A stretch of 8,217 nucleotides of DNA from Fidelibacterota bacterium. GTDB lineage: Bacteria; Fidelibacterota; Marinisomatia; Marinisomatales; UBA8229. The DNA lies in the NCBI GenBank assembly GCA_003535775.1, contig DPYO01000170.1, forward strand, positions 8,051 through 16,267. The letters run 5' to 3'. The notes under the pieces are model-generated. The model was not told where the DNA came from. It did no database searches and worked only from the letters and a program-made list of their open reading frames with translations. Positions within the stretch are counted from its first letter, which is position 1. Each line of letters begins with the position of its first letter. Below are positions 1 to 6,659 of the stretch, piece after piece. A program made the translations under genes and the position numbers.

Positions 1-670
1 CATTGCCAATATCTTCAACCACCCCAAGACGTTTTAGAGGAATTGTAGCCGCCATTGAATCTAAATAATCTTGTCCTAAATCCCGTAATCCTTCTGTGTA
101 AATATTACCCGGCATTACAGCATTTATTGTAGTTCCATACTTCGAAAGTTCCATCGCTGCAGTCTTCATGAATCCCAGTTGCCCTGATTTGGAAGCTCCG
201 TAATGCGACCAGCCTGGGTACGCAGTTACTGGACCTGTTATAGATGAAGTAAGAATAATCCGCCCATTACCTTTCTTTTTAAATTGAGGAATACAGGCTT
301 TTACACACAAAAAAGCACTTTTCAGATTTGTTTCCATAACTTGGTCCCACTCTTCTGGATCCATTTCTAATATTTTAGTTTGGGGGAATATCCCGGCATT
401 TGCGCAAAGCACATCGACACTTCCAAACTCCGATTCAGTGACTTTCACCATTTCCACTACTGCATCCCAATCAGTCACATCGCACAACTGCATTTCAGCA
501 ATCCCATTATTTGAACGGATTTCATCAACTGTTTCTTTTGCCTCAACCTCCCCTCTGGCCACCACCATCACTTTTGCACCCTGTAATGCAAATACTTTGG
601 CAATTCCCCTGCCTATCCCTTTAGATGCACCTGTAACGATAACCGAATACCCCTTAATGCTAGTAAACAT
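1..670 (-). CDS. Short-chain dehydrogenase/reductase (SDR, FabG-like), C-terminus cut by window edge
   Basis: NAD(P)-dependent oxidoreductase of the classical SDR family, expected in the cytoplasm. The visible 223 residues form a Rossmann fold with the cofactor-binding TGASKGIG at residues 13-20, Asp64 in CDVTD, NAG at 91-93, the active-site Asn115, Ser142/143, and the catalytic Tyr157 and Lys161 in YGASK. A PG motif follows at 187-188. The family is usually about 250 residues, so roughly 25-30 are missing beyond position 1. Arg39 at the end of the second strand hints at NADP(H), which is only a guess. The ATG at 668-670 is preceded by a good Shine-Dalgarno sequence (GAAGGAG, 5 nt spacing), which fixes the start. 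It lies 50 nt after potC with no obvious terminator between, so it is probably the last visible gene of the transporter operon. The substrate cannot be read from the sequence; resemblance to 3-oxoacyl-ACP reductases is general to the family. Confidence 0.93.
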   Translation of the reverse strand, partial: MFTSIKGYSVIVTGASKGIGRGIAKVFALQGAKVMVVARGEVEAKETVDEIRSNNGIAEMQLCDVTDWDAVVEMVKVTESEFGSVDVLCANAGIFPQTKILEMDPEEWDQVMETNLKSAFLCVKACIPQFKKKGNGRIILTSSITGPVTAYPGWSHYGASKSGQLGFMKTAAMELSKYGTTINAVMPGNIYTEGLRDLGQDYLDSMAATIPLKRLGVVEDIGN

Positions 671-720
671 TTTTTCTCCTTCTATATTAATTTGGTTTTG
701 AAAAGTATAATTGTCTTATT

Positions 721-1515
721 TCACTTAGCAACTGATGCTACCAATTTTTTTGCAATATATGCAATGACTAACAGTATTATTGAGGAACCAATAGAGATAA
801 ATCCCACAGATGGGACTAAAGGCGAATAACCTGAAACCATTTTTGCATAAAGCCATTCTGGTAGTGTTGAGTCTGCTCCGGTAGTAAATAAAGATAATGG
901 GAAATTCCCCCAACTTAAAAGAAAAGAGAACAAACCAGCAGAAATGACTCCAGGAATTAGCAATGGTACTGTGATTTCACGCATAATTGTCCAGGTTGAT
1001 GCTCCCAGATCTCTAGCCGCCTCCTCAAGAGCAGGATCAAAGCTGTATGCTCGTATTGCTATTATTAATGTTGATATTGGAGCTATCCATACAAGATGAG
1101 CCACTACAGCAGTTTTCCAAGAAGGTATTAATCCAATGGAGTTAAACCAAATCAACAACGCCAGACCCAGAACTGCTTGTGGGAAAAAAATTGGTAAAAT
1201 TATGATTTTTTGAAACGCGTTTCTATACTTCCAATGATATCTTGCATATGCCAATGCCCCGAAGAAACCAACTAGCATTGAAATAACGGTGACAATTATA
1301 GCTATTTTCAAAGATGTTTCAACCAAATCTGAGACAGTTGGACTTTGTACTGCCCGCAAATACCAATGCGTGGCATACCTGCGGATTGGGAATGTCAAAT
1401 ATCTAGTTTTTGAGATTGAAGCGAAAAAAACGGAAACAAGTGGTAGATATAGAAAGACAATAACCAAAACTCCATACGCATTAAGAAAGTACACCGTTTT
1501 TCGTGATGATCTCAT
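721..1515 (-). CDS. potC: Polyamine-type ABC transporter permease, PotC family
   Basis: Inner-membrane permease of a spermidine/putrescine-type ABC importer, pairing with PotB to form the channel. The protein has 264 residues, normal for PotC. Hydrophobic segments lie near residues 10-33, 66-91, 101-127, 134-157, 187-211 and 234-258, giving the usual six-helix arrangement. The cytoplasmic EAA loop that docks onto the ATPase spans about 164-184: Glu164-Glu165-Ala-Ala, then Leu170-Gly171-Ala172, ending at Pro184. The ATG overlaps the potB stop codon by one base (TAATG), which points to translational coupling, and a GGGGAG stretch inside the end of potB can serve as ribosome binding site. No frameshift or missing motif is visible. 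The transported compound is inferred from family membership only; related permeases also serve other small organic solutes. Confidence 0.93.
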   Translation of the reverse strand: MRSSRKTVYFLNAYGVLVIVFLYLPLVSVFFASISKTRYLTFPIRRYATHWYLRAVQSPTVSDLVETSLKIAIIVTVISMLVGFFGALAYARYHWKYRNAFQKIIILPIFFPQAVLGLALLIWFNSIGLIPSWKTAVVAHLVWIAPISTLIIAIRAYSFDPALEEAARDLGASTWTIMREITVPLLIPGVISAGLFSFLLSWGNFPLSLFTTGADSTLPEWLYAKMVSGYSPLVPSVGFISIGSSIILLVIAYIAKKLVASVAK

Positions 1516-2369
1516 TAACGTCTTCTCCCCATCATCGAATCTAAATCTATCTTAGAAATCGAAAAAAATGCAAGAATCCCTATAATCAGAATCAAGATCA
1601 TTGCTAAGGCTGAACCAAGTGGCCAATTCTGGCCGTACGTGAACGCTGTTTCTACCTCGTCTGTAAAAACAATTATGGCCTGCCCACCTAACAATTTAGA
1701 TTCAGCCAAAGCCCCCGCGGCTAGAACAAAACTGAGAAGAGAGCCAACAACAATTCCAGGGGAAGCTAGTGGCAAATCAATTTCCCAAAGTATTCTAAAC
1801 GGTGATGCTCCAAGATCCTCTGCTGCTTGACGAGCATCTTCAGGAATCATGGCAATACCTTGTGCCAAAGGAAAAAGCATGAATGGGAAATAAACATAAA
1901 TAAGTCCAAACACGATGATCGGCCCATTATAAAGAACACCCTCAAGTCTTAAGCCCCACCAAGTCCTTAAATACCCATCAATCAAACCACCTTTCATCAA
2001 AGTTAAAACCCAACCAAAAAGTCGAATGTTTTCTGAAACAATAAGGGTCATAGCTACAGCAATCGTTAGGACAAGTGTAAACTTGCCAAAGACTTTTGCC
2101 ATACCAAAAGCTAGCGGCCAACAAATCAAGAACAATATAACTGTTGAAATAAAAGCCATTGCAACCGACCAGAGTAAAGATTTGTAATAACCCTGTTGAA
2201 AAAAATCAGCATATGCGGAAAAATCTGGAACGTTCATGATACTGAATACCTTTGGTGGCATGATAGAAAATACAGCAACTACAACTAACGGAGCAAGAAA
2301 ACTAACTGCAAGTAGCAATACCATCGGTAAAGATGTTAGCGTGCCAAGTTTGTTATCTAAACGTTCCAT
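1515..2369 (-). CDS. potB: Polyamine-type ABC transporter permease, PotB family
   Basis: First permease subunit of the Pot-type importer, in the inner membrane. The 284-residue length fits PotB. Hydrophobic segments are visible around residues 13-36, 65-90, 97-124, 148-171, 203-224 and 251-271. The EAA loop lies at about 178-200 (Asp178-Ala-Arg-Gln-Ala-Ala, then Leu186-Gly187-Ala188, ending at Pro200), the contact site for the ATPase. The start codon comes only 2 nt after the potA stop, and the stop shares one base with the potC start, so the three genes form a translationally linked block. The C-terminus ends in a basic Met-Gly-Arg-Arg-Arg tail in the cytoplasm. The gene appears intact. PotB rather than PotC is chosen from its place directly after the ATPase gene and from the longer N-terminal region; substrate specificity is not shown. 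Confidence 0.93.
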   Translation of the reverse strand: MERLDNKLGTLTSLPMVLLLAVSFLAPLVVVAVFSIMPPKVFSIMNVPDFSAYADFFQQGYYKSLLWSVAMAFISTVILFLICWPLAFGMAKVFGKFTLVLTIAVAMTLIVSENIRLFGWVLTLMKGGLIDGYLRTWWGLRLEGVLYNGPIIVFGLIYVYFPFMLFPLAQGIAMIPEDARQAAEDLGASPFRILWEIDLPLASPGIVVGSLLSFVLAAGALAESKLLGGQAIIVFTDEVETAFTYGQNWPLGSALAMILILIIGILAFFSISKIDLDSMMGRRR

Positions 2370-2371
2370 AC

Positions 2372-3457
2372 TTAATCGTTAGGTATAAAGTGTGTATGTT
2401 TTATGTCCCAACCAATTACCACTGTCGCTCCAAGTTTTCCTTTAAAACGATCTTCGCGTAATTTCTCTATAATAACACGCGAATCGTCCAAAGTATCAAC
2501 CTCATATTGAATGCGTGAACCAAGTTCATATTCCGCTCTCAAATAACCCCGGATCTGAAAATCGTTAGTTTCTTTTGCTTTATTAAATCGTACAAATTCT
2601 GGGCGAACCATTAACGTCCCTTTTGCTTTTTTGGAATATTTTTTTTGTTTGTCCTTTGTTAAAACACTGGAACGAATTTCAACACCATCTATCTTGATAT
2701 CACCTTTAGAATCGCATTTAAAATCAAACATATTAACTTCACCCATAAAGCTGGCAACGAAACGACTTACTGGCTTAGAATATATTACCTCAGCAACATC
2801 TATTTGCTCAAACTTTCCCGAATTCATTATGGCAATCCTGTCAGACATAACCATAGCCTCTTCTAGAGAGTGCGTAATATAGACGAACGTCTTACCTGTT
2901 CTTTCATGAAGATCCACTAGCTCCTTCTCTAATGTTTTTCTCAGTCGATAATCAAGTGCGGATAAAGGCTCATCAAAGAAAATTATTTCAGGATCAAAAG
3001 CCAAAGCCCTAGCTAGTGCAATTCTTTGCTGCTCACCTCCAGAACACTGGCTAATGCGTTTATTGTAAAAACTTTTAGGTAAATGAAGGAGTTCCAAAAG
3101 CTCCAGGGCACGCTTACTCCTTACTTTTGGAGAGACTCCTTTTATCTTGAGTGGAAATTCAATATTTTGGCCTACGGATCTGTGTGGGAAAAGAGCAAGG
3201 GATTGGAAAACCATACACGTAGGTCGTTTGTTCGCAGGAGTTTGATCAATCCTTTCATTGCGAAGCCAAATTGTCCCTTCGGTGGGCTCGTCCATACCCA
3301 CCATTAAACGAATTAGGGTGGTTTTACCACTACCAGAAGGGCCTACGATAGTAAGAAATTCACCCTCAAATATTTCAAGATTTATATTATCCAAAGCTGT
3401 AAAATCATCGAAGCGCTTTACAACATCTTTTAGATATAAAATAGGAGTTGTGGGCAT
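2372..3457 (-). CDS. potA: Polyamine-type ABC transporter ATPase, PotA family
   Basis: Cytoplasmic ATPase that powers the Pot-type importer. The 361-residue length is typical. In order: Walker A GPSGSGKTT at 39-47, Q-loop Gln85, signature CSGGEQQR at 138-145 (Cys replaces the common Leu), Walker B IIFFDE at 158-163 with Asp162 and Glu163, D-loop SALD at 166-169, and switch His196. A C-terminal TOBE-like regulatory domain fills roughly 270-355. All catalytic residues are present. The ATG is the first start codon after an in-frame stop. No Shine-Dalgarno sequence is seen before it, because the end of an insertion sequence lies immediately upstream. The base before potB is reached within 2 nt of the stop, as expected for an operon. 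Its original promoter was probably the one in front of the binding-protein gene; now it may depend on the insertion sequence. Confidence 0.95.
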   Translation of the reverse strand: MPTTPILYLKDVVKRFDDFTALDNINLEIFEGEFLTIVGPSGSGKTTLIRLMVGMDEPTEGTIWLRNERIDQTPANKRPTCMVFQSLALFPHRSVGQNIEFPLKIKGVSPKVRSKRALELLELLHLPKSFYNKRISQCSGGEQQRIALARALAFDPEIIFFDEPLSALDYRLRKTLEKELVDLHERTGKTFVYITHSLEEAMVMSDRIAIMNSGKFEQIDVAEVIYSKPVSRFVASFMGEVNMFDFKCDSKGDIKIDGVEIRSSVLTKDKQKKYSKKAKGTLMVRPEFVRFNKAKETNDFQIRGYLRAEYELGSRIQYEVDTLDDSRVIIEKLREDRFKGKLGATVVIGWDIKHTHFIPND

Positions 3458-3460
3458 TAA
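3457..3460. repeat. Target-site duplication TTAA, copy next to potA
   Basis: TTAA directly outside the left inverted repeat, repeated at 4956-4959 outside the right one. On the minus strand its last A is the first base of the potA start codon. Since TTAA is a palindrome in an AT-rich setting, a chance match is possible. Confidence 0.6.
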
Positions 3461-3483
3461 TTAGTTGATGCTTAAAAATAGTT
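3461..3483 (+). repeat. Left terminal inverted repeat of the insertion sequence
   Basis: Begins TTAGTTGATGC and pairs with the reverse complement of 4932-4955. The first 11 bases are identical; including the outside TTAA the match is 15 perfect bases. After one T/C mismatch the match continues through T and five A, and resumes at AGTT after a one-base length difference. Confidence 0.8.
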
Positions 3484-3489
3484 ATAAAT

Positions 3490-3518
3490 ATAATAATATC
3501 AATAGTATATATAATCAA
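3490..3518 (-). promoter_or_regulatory. Possible outward-facing promoter in the insertion sequence end
   Basis: On the minus strand, TTGATT (3513-3518) and TATTAT (3490-3495) are separated by exactly 17 nt, four and five of six matches to the sigma-70 boxes. Transcription would begin roughly 25-30 nt before the potA start codon and run through potABC and the dehydrogenase. The stretch is very AT-rich, so the match could be chance. Confidence 0.4.
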
Positions 3519-3635
3519 GAGGTGTTATAATACTGCACTCTTCTTCTAAAGTCATAAAACCCAGCAATTTCGCATTTCAAAAAGCTAATTCCAATGAAAG
3601 GCTAATCACTTGTTCTTTTTTAAATCTGCTTTCTA

Positions 3636-4897
3636 ATGAGTGGTTTGAGTGAGCAATTAAATCCAAGACACCCCATTTACCAGCTAGGCAAGATCATCGA
3701 CTGGGAATCTCTTGAGAATGATTTTACCCGTCTATACAGTCACAGAGGTCGTCCAGCCAAACCGGTTCGTTTAATGATCCCCTGTTTCTCTTAAATCAAC
3801 TGCATGATCTTAGTGACGACCAAGTGGTTGAACGCTGGGTTGATAAACACTACTGGCAGTTTCTCAGCGGAGAGCATGAACTTCAGTGGTCTGCGCCGGT
3901 TGCCTCATCGGATCTCACCCATTTCCGCAAGCGAATTGGTAAAAAGGGTGCCGAGAGTATCTTGAGACTATCTGTAGACCTCTTCCATCCCAAAATCAAA
4001 CAGGAAGAAGTAGTAGTTGACACCACAGTTCAGGAAAAAAGCATCACCTATCCTACAACGCAAAACTGGCCAAGAAGGTCATAGGCACCCGCAGGGAGAT
4101 TGCCAACAAGGAAGATATTGCCTTAATGCAAAGTTACAGCCCTACTGCTCCGGGCCTGCTTCTTCAGGCATCCAACCGAGAATCTACCAGGCTAAAGAAA
4201 AAAGCCCTAAAAGCAACCAGAAGAATCCGGTCAATCGGTCGAGTTATGCTACGTGAGCTACTACGCAAGATGAACGATTAACAGCTAAGACCAACATGTT
4301 GAGACCCTGCTAAATGCCTCCAGCATTTTGTTTCAGCAGAAAAATGATAAAGATAAAATCTACTCTCTCCATGAACCTCACGTTGAATGTATTGCCAAAG
4401 GCAAAGCTAACAAGGCCTATGAATTCGGGGACAAGGTCTCTATTGACAGATCAAGAGACATCGGAATTATACTTGGTGCTCTAGCCCTACCGGGAAGTCC
4501 CTGTGATGGTCATACCATCGATGTGCTACTCAAGCAACTCAAACGAATCAATGGTACACAGGCTGAAATCCTGATCGTTGATCACGGATATCCAGGAGAA
4601 AAATATTTTGGAAAAACTCAGTTCTTGACTGCTTCACTACCAACTCAAGACGACACTGAATACAAAAAGCGTAAACAAAGCATACGATTCAGAAAAAGAG
4701 CTAGCATAGAGGCCTCAATCAGTCATTTAAAACAAGATTGCCGCTTAGGCAAATGTTTCCTAAAAGGTGTAATTGGAGACCAAACTAACTTAACACTTGC
4801 TTATACAGACTTTAGCCTAAGAAACTGGATCCGGTCTAGACTGGATATCTTTTTCAACCTGTTTTATAAAACAATCAAAAACATGAGTCTGCAGTGA
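3636..4897 (+). pseudogene. Frameshifted IS5-like DDE transposase
   Basis: Remains of a transposase of about 420 codons, split over three reading frames. The first piece starts at the ATG 3636 (MSGLSEQLNP) and runs to RPAKPVRLM, typical of the N-terminal DUF772 region. A one-base loss near 3780 ends it at the TAA 3792-3794, and homology resumes from 3782 (LFLLNQLHDLSDDQVVERW). A second one-base loss near 4056-4062 shifts to the frame with KLAKKVIGTRREIANKED, which meets TAA at 4279-4281. A third shift near 4273-4292 returns to the frame running to the stop at 4895-4897. The catalytic residues are recognisable: Asp in VVVDTT (4019-4021), Asp in IVDHGYPG (4580-4582), and Glu in RASIEASISHLK (4709-4711) with the R(3)E(6)K spacing of this superfamily. 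It is not expected to be functional. Shorter open frames at 3824-4084 and 4328-4897 are pieces of this gene. Confidence 0.9.
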
Positions 4898-4931
4898 CTT
4901 CGACCATTTATCCAGTTACTTTTTTATCACG

Positions 4932-4955
4932 AACTGTTTTTTAGGCATCAACTAA
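4932..4955 (-). repeat. Right terminal inverted repeat of the insertion sequence
   Basis: Read on the minus strand it begins TTAGTTGATGCC and mirrors the left end at 3461-3483. It lies 34 nt after the transposase stop codon, the usual place for an element end. Confidence 0.8.
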
Positions 4956-4959
4956 TTAA
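4956..4959. repeat. Target-site duplication TTAA, copy on the binding-protein side
   Basis: Second copy of the TTAA found at 3457-3460. Removing the element and one copy would place the binding-protein 3' region about 50 nt from the potA start, normal spacing for an operon. Confidence 0.6.
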
Positions 4960-4971
4960 TTCTAAAATTAG

Positions 4972-5014
4972 TGAATGGAGACTCAGAAAATATTCTTATC
5001 CAAGCCTCCATTCA
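4972..5014 (-). terminator. Hairpin after the binding-protein gene, attenuator or terminator
   Basis: Begins 7 nt after the binding-protein stop. A perfect 9-bp stem TGAATGGAG / CTCCATTCA can extend by about 4-5 pairs with G-U wobbles (GGCTT with GAGTC), and the loop contains a further small AGAA/TTCT stem. It is followed on the minus strand by CTAATTTTAG, with only four T, so it is a weak rho-independent terminator at best. Such hairpins after a binding-protein gene often protect its message and lower expression of the downstream membrane genes. Confidence 0.55.
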
Positions 5015-5021
5015 AGTTACA

Positions 5022-6155
5022 TTACCCGCGTTTTGCTGAGTTGTATATTTTACCCAACTCATCATATGAAGGAACAACATCATAATCTAAGGAGCGGTCC
5101 ATTTCTTCGGACAAACTGTCCCACTGAATAGCATCAAGTTCTTTAGAACTGTACATAGAGAAAACCTTTTTGTCACCCATTTGTGCAACAGGATTATAGG
5201 TCCCTTCTGCAAAACCTACTGCCTTAGCGATTTCAGGTTTCTGGACGAACTCTAAAAAGTCTTCTGCCAAACTTGTAGGGTTAGGATTATTGACCAATGA
5301 AGTCAACTCAATCCAAACAATACCCCCTTTCCCACCGACTGGGCCAGTATTCGGGGTAATTCCTCTTATATTAGTTGCACCATCAAGACGTGCTGGAGAA
5401 GCGGTATAAGTGCCGCCTGTAAAATAGGCGTCAATTTCACCATTTATTAGTGCTGTATTCATTGCAACAAGATCATCGGTCAAAAGTTTCGCTCCTCCGA
5501 ATATACCTTTGGCGGTTTTTCTGAATTTATTTAAACCAGCCGAATCCATCTTAGTAAATGGATTTTGGTCACCTGTCAAGCACATGTGCATTATATTCCA
5601 ATTGTCGTAAGTTAGAACTCCGTAACGTCCTTTCATCTTAGAATCTAAAAACAACTTAAAGCCTTGATCTTCTGCATATTTCCTACTAATTTTGTTCGTG
5701 TTAACTACAAAACTAAACGGGCCAAAACGCTGGGTCATCCCGATTAAGGCTCCATTATCTGCAAACGCTAGTGGATATGGTCCTTGGAATTCAGGAAGCA
5801 TTTTTTCAAAATAAGGCAAGAATCTTTGCTTATTTAAAGGTTTAATTAGTTTTTCAGGATAAAGCTGAGCTTTAGCCCAAGGCTGATTGACATTAATCAA
5901 GTCCCATACTTTAACCTCACCAGCTCTTAACTTATTGATCATATCAGGGTCAGATGTACCGCTCTCTGCTCTGATAGTAGCATCTGGGTTTTTAACTCTG
6001 AATGGCCCCAAAACATCATCAGAATTGTACCCTTCCCAACAGAGAATGTTGAGTTGGTCATTACGCGCAGCCTGAAGTTGTCCCAATGGTCCCAGCATAG
6101 TCAGTCCTGCTGCCCCAACAATGCCTTTTGTAAATGATCTTCTACTCAGTTTCAT
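5022..6155 (-). CDS. potD: Periplasmic substrate-binding protein, PotD family, Tat-exported
   Basis: Captures the substrate in the periplasm and delivers it to the PotBC channel. The 377-residue length is usual for PotD/PotF. Residues 1-30 form a twin-arginine signal: SRRSFTKG at 4-11, a hydrophobic stretch at 11-25, and a likely cut after Ala29-Ala30. Trp40 and Tyr43 in CWEGY match the spacing of the polyamine-stacking Trp and Tyr of E. coli PotD (from memory). In GGIVWIEL, Trp281 is kept, while Glu283 stands where PotD has Asp, and Phe245 seems to replace another aromatic, a Trp. The ligand may therefore be a polyamine or a related small organic cation. The ATG has a good ribosome binding site (TAGGAGA, 4-5 nt spacing). 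It was probably the first gene of the pot operon before the insertion sequence separated it from potABC by about 1.5 kb. Confidence 0.92.
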   Translation of the reverse strand: MKLSRRSFTKGIVGAAGLTMLGPLGQLQAARNDQLNILCWEGYNSDDVLGPFRVKNPDATIRAESGTSDPDMINKLRAGEVKVWDLINVNQPWAKAQLYPEKLIKPLNKQRFLPYFEKMLPEFQGPYPLAFADNGALIGMTQRFGPFSFVVNTNKISRKYAEDQGFKLFLDSKMKGRYGVLTYDNWNIMHMCLTGDQNPFTKMDSAGLNKFRKTAKGIFGGAKLLTDDLVAMNTALINGEIDAYFTGGTYTASPARLDGATNIRGITPNTGPVGGKGGIVWIELTSLVNNPNPTSLAEDFLEFVQKPEIAKAVGFAEGTYNPVAQMGDKKVFSMYSSKELDAIQWDSLSEEMDRSLDYDVVPSYDELGKIYNSAKRG

Positions 6156-6206
6156 ACTGTCTCCTATTTTGAGTGATAGTGATACGCAGAATGTAATAAT
6201 TACTTT

Positions 6207-6238
6207 GATTTCATTTAGACATTCACTATTGTGAAATC
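6207..6238. promoter_or_regulatory. Nested dyads at the start of the binding-protein leader
   Basis: GATTTCA (6207-6213) pairs perfectly with TGAAATC (6232-6238). Inside it TTCAC (6222-6226) pairs with GTGAA (6231-6235) over a 4-nt gap. The two share bases, so they exclude each other in RNA. They lie just downstream of the predicted transcription start, so they could be a repressor operator or a 5' RNA hairpin. Confidence 0.35.
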
Positions 6239-6246
6239 GTTAAGAG

Positions 6247-6276
6247 ATTATACGGGTAAAAACTCGTAAATTTTCA
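6247..6276 (-). promoter_or_regulatory. Likely promoter of the binding-protein gene
   Basis: A perfect TATAAT -10 box lies at 6247-6252 on the minus strand. The -35 region at the right distance is poor (TGAAAA at 6271-6276, 18 nt spacing), which suits a promoter needing an activator. Transcription would start near 6240 and give a leader of about 85 nt. Confidence 0.45.
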
Positions 6277-6302
6277 CATGGATAATCTGCCCTACACCTT
6301 GC

Positions 6303-6321
6303 CAATTCAAAATTTGAATTG
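6303..6321. promoter_or_regulatory. Perfect 19-bp palindrome, candidate operator
   Basis: CAATTCAAA and TTTGAATTG flank a single central A, a perfect 9+1+9 dyad. Its centre is about 70 nt upstream of the predicted start site of the binding-protein transcript, and TTCAAAATTTGAA inside it fits the loose T-N11-A pattern of LysR-type regulators, which commonly bind near -65. The regulator itself is not in the window. No similar site was seen before the hydrolase. Confidence 0.45.
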
Positions 6322-6659
6322 TTGAACACAAGTTCCATGGCATATAACTGATTTTACAAGAACATCTTTTAGCAAAATATAGATTTTATGAATAAAATTT
6401 ACCTACTCAAACAAAATTTTAGTTTTCTCTGCTAAAACACAAAGCTTTTTTCAAGCTTTGATCATAAAAGCTACAGCTCAATTCAAAGAAAGAACATTCT
6501 ATAAAAATTAGATTATTAATACAACACTTAATTGCAATATAATTTATCATGCTGATATTATTATATATATTACAAATACAATTTCACTGCATTAAGAGAT
6601 AAAGCATTGGAGAATCTTTTTTAACATCAATTATGTCTCAAATCAATTCATCTTGACTC
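6322..6659. other. Intergenic AT-rich stretch without a gene
   Basis: No credible coding frame on either strand. A seven-codon ATG frame at 6633-6656 has no ribosome binding site at proper distance. The stretch holds a small hairpin at 6440-6460 and separates the minus-strand transporter operon from the plus-strand LivM relic. It could be what remains of deleted upstream sequence of that permease gene. Confidence 0.6.
6440..6460. repeat. Perfect 8-bp hairpin with 5-nt loop
   Basis: CAAAGCTT (6440-6447) and AAGCTTTG (6453-6460) flank TTTTC. A further AAAGCT at 6467-6472 could pair with the second arm instead. No run of T follows on the plus strand; on the minus strand it is followed by TGTTTTAG, a weak terminator form, though no minus-strand gene ends there. 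Confidence 0.4.

Larger units (their letters stand above)
3461..4955 (+). mobile_element. IS5-like insertion sequence with decayed transposase
   Basis: About 1.5 kb bounded by matching inverted ends and carrying one broken DDE transposase gene. The ends begin TTAGTTGATGC (11 perfect bases) and continue as C/TTAAAAA and then AGTT with few mismatches. TTAA occurs directly outside both ends, fitting the YTAR target duplication known for the IS5 subgroup. Because TTAA and the neighbouring TAATTA are palindromic, the exact borders could shift by 3 bases. The element sits between the binding-protein gene and potA and is oriented against the operon. The IS5 assignment rests on the transposase motifs and remembered family traits; the element is somewhat long for IS5, so a related family such as IS1182 is possible. 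The element cannot make an intact transposase. Confidence 0.82.

Noticed and set aside
438..701. Plus-strand open frame of 87 codons
   Set aside because: It lies antisense over the dehydrogenase gene, whose cofactor and catalytic motifs are clear, and resembles no protein.
2979..3047. CSGGE in place of LSGGQ in potA as a sign of inactivation
   Set aside because: The signature core SGG, Walker A, Walker B and switch His are intact, and the first and last signature residues vary among active ABC ATPases.
3083..3464. Two plus-strand open frames over the start of potA
   Set aside because: Antisense shadows of the potA Walker A and Q-loop region; no family resemblance or ribosome binding site.
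4017..4256. Plus-strand open frame of 79 codons inside the insertion sequence
   Set aside because: It is in a different frame from the transposase pieces; the true continuation in this stretch reads KLAKKVIGTRREIANKED in another frame.
3824..4897. Two separate transposase genes, or a programmed-frameshift pair
   Set aside because: Three shifts are needed, one accompanied by an in-frame stop, and no slippery heptamer was noticed at the breaks; decay is simpler.
5887..6075. Plus-strand open frame of 62 codons
   Set aside because: Antisense to the N-terminal part of the binding protein, with no support of its own.
6633..6656. Seven-codon ATG frame before the LivM relic, considered as a leader peptide
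   Set aside because: The only GGAG is about 20 nt upstream, no regulatory codon run or attenuator follows, and the gene behind it is a relic.
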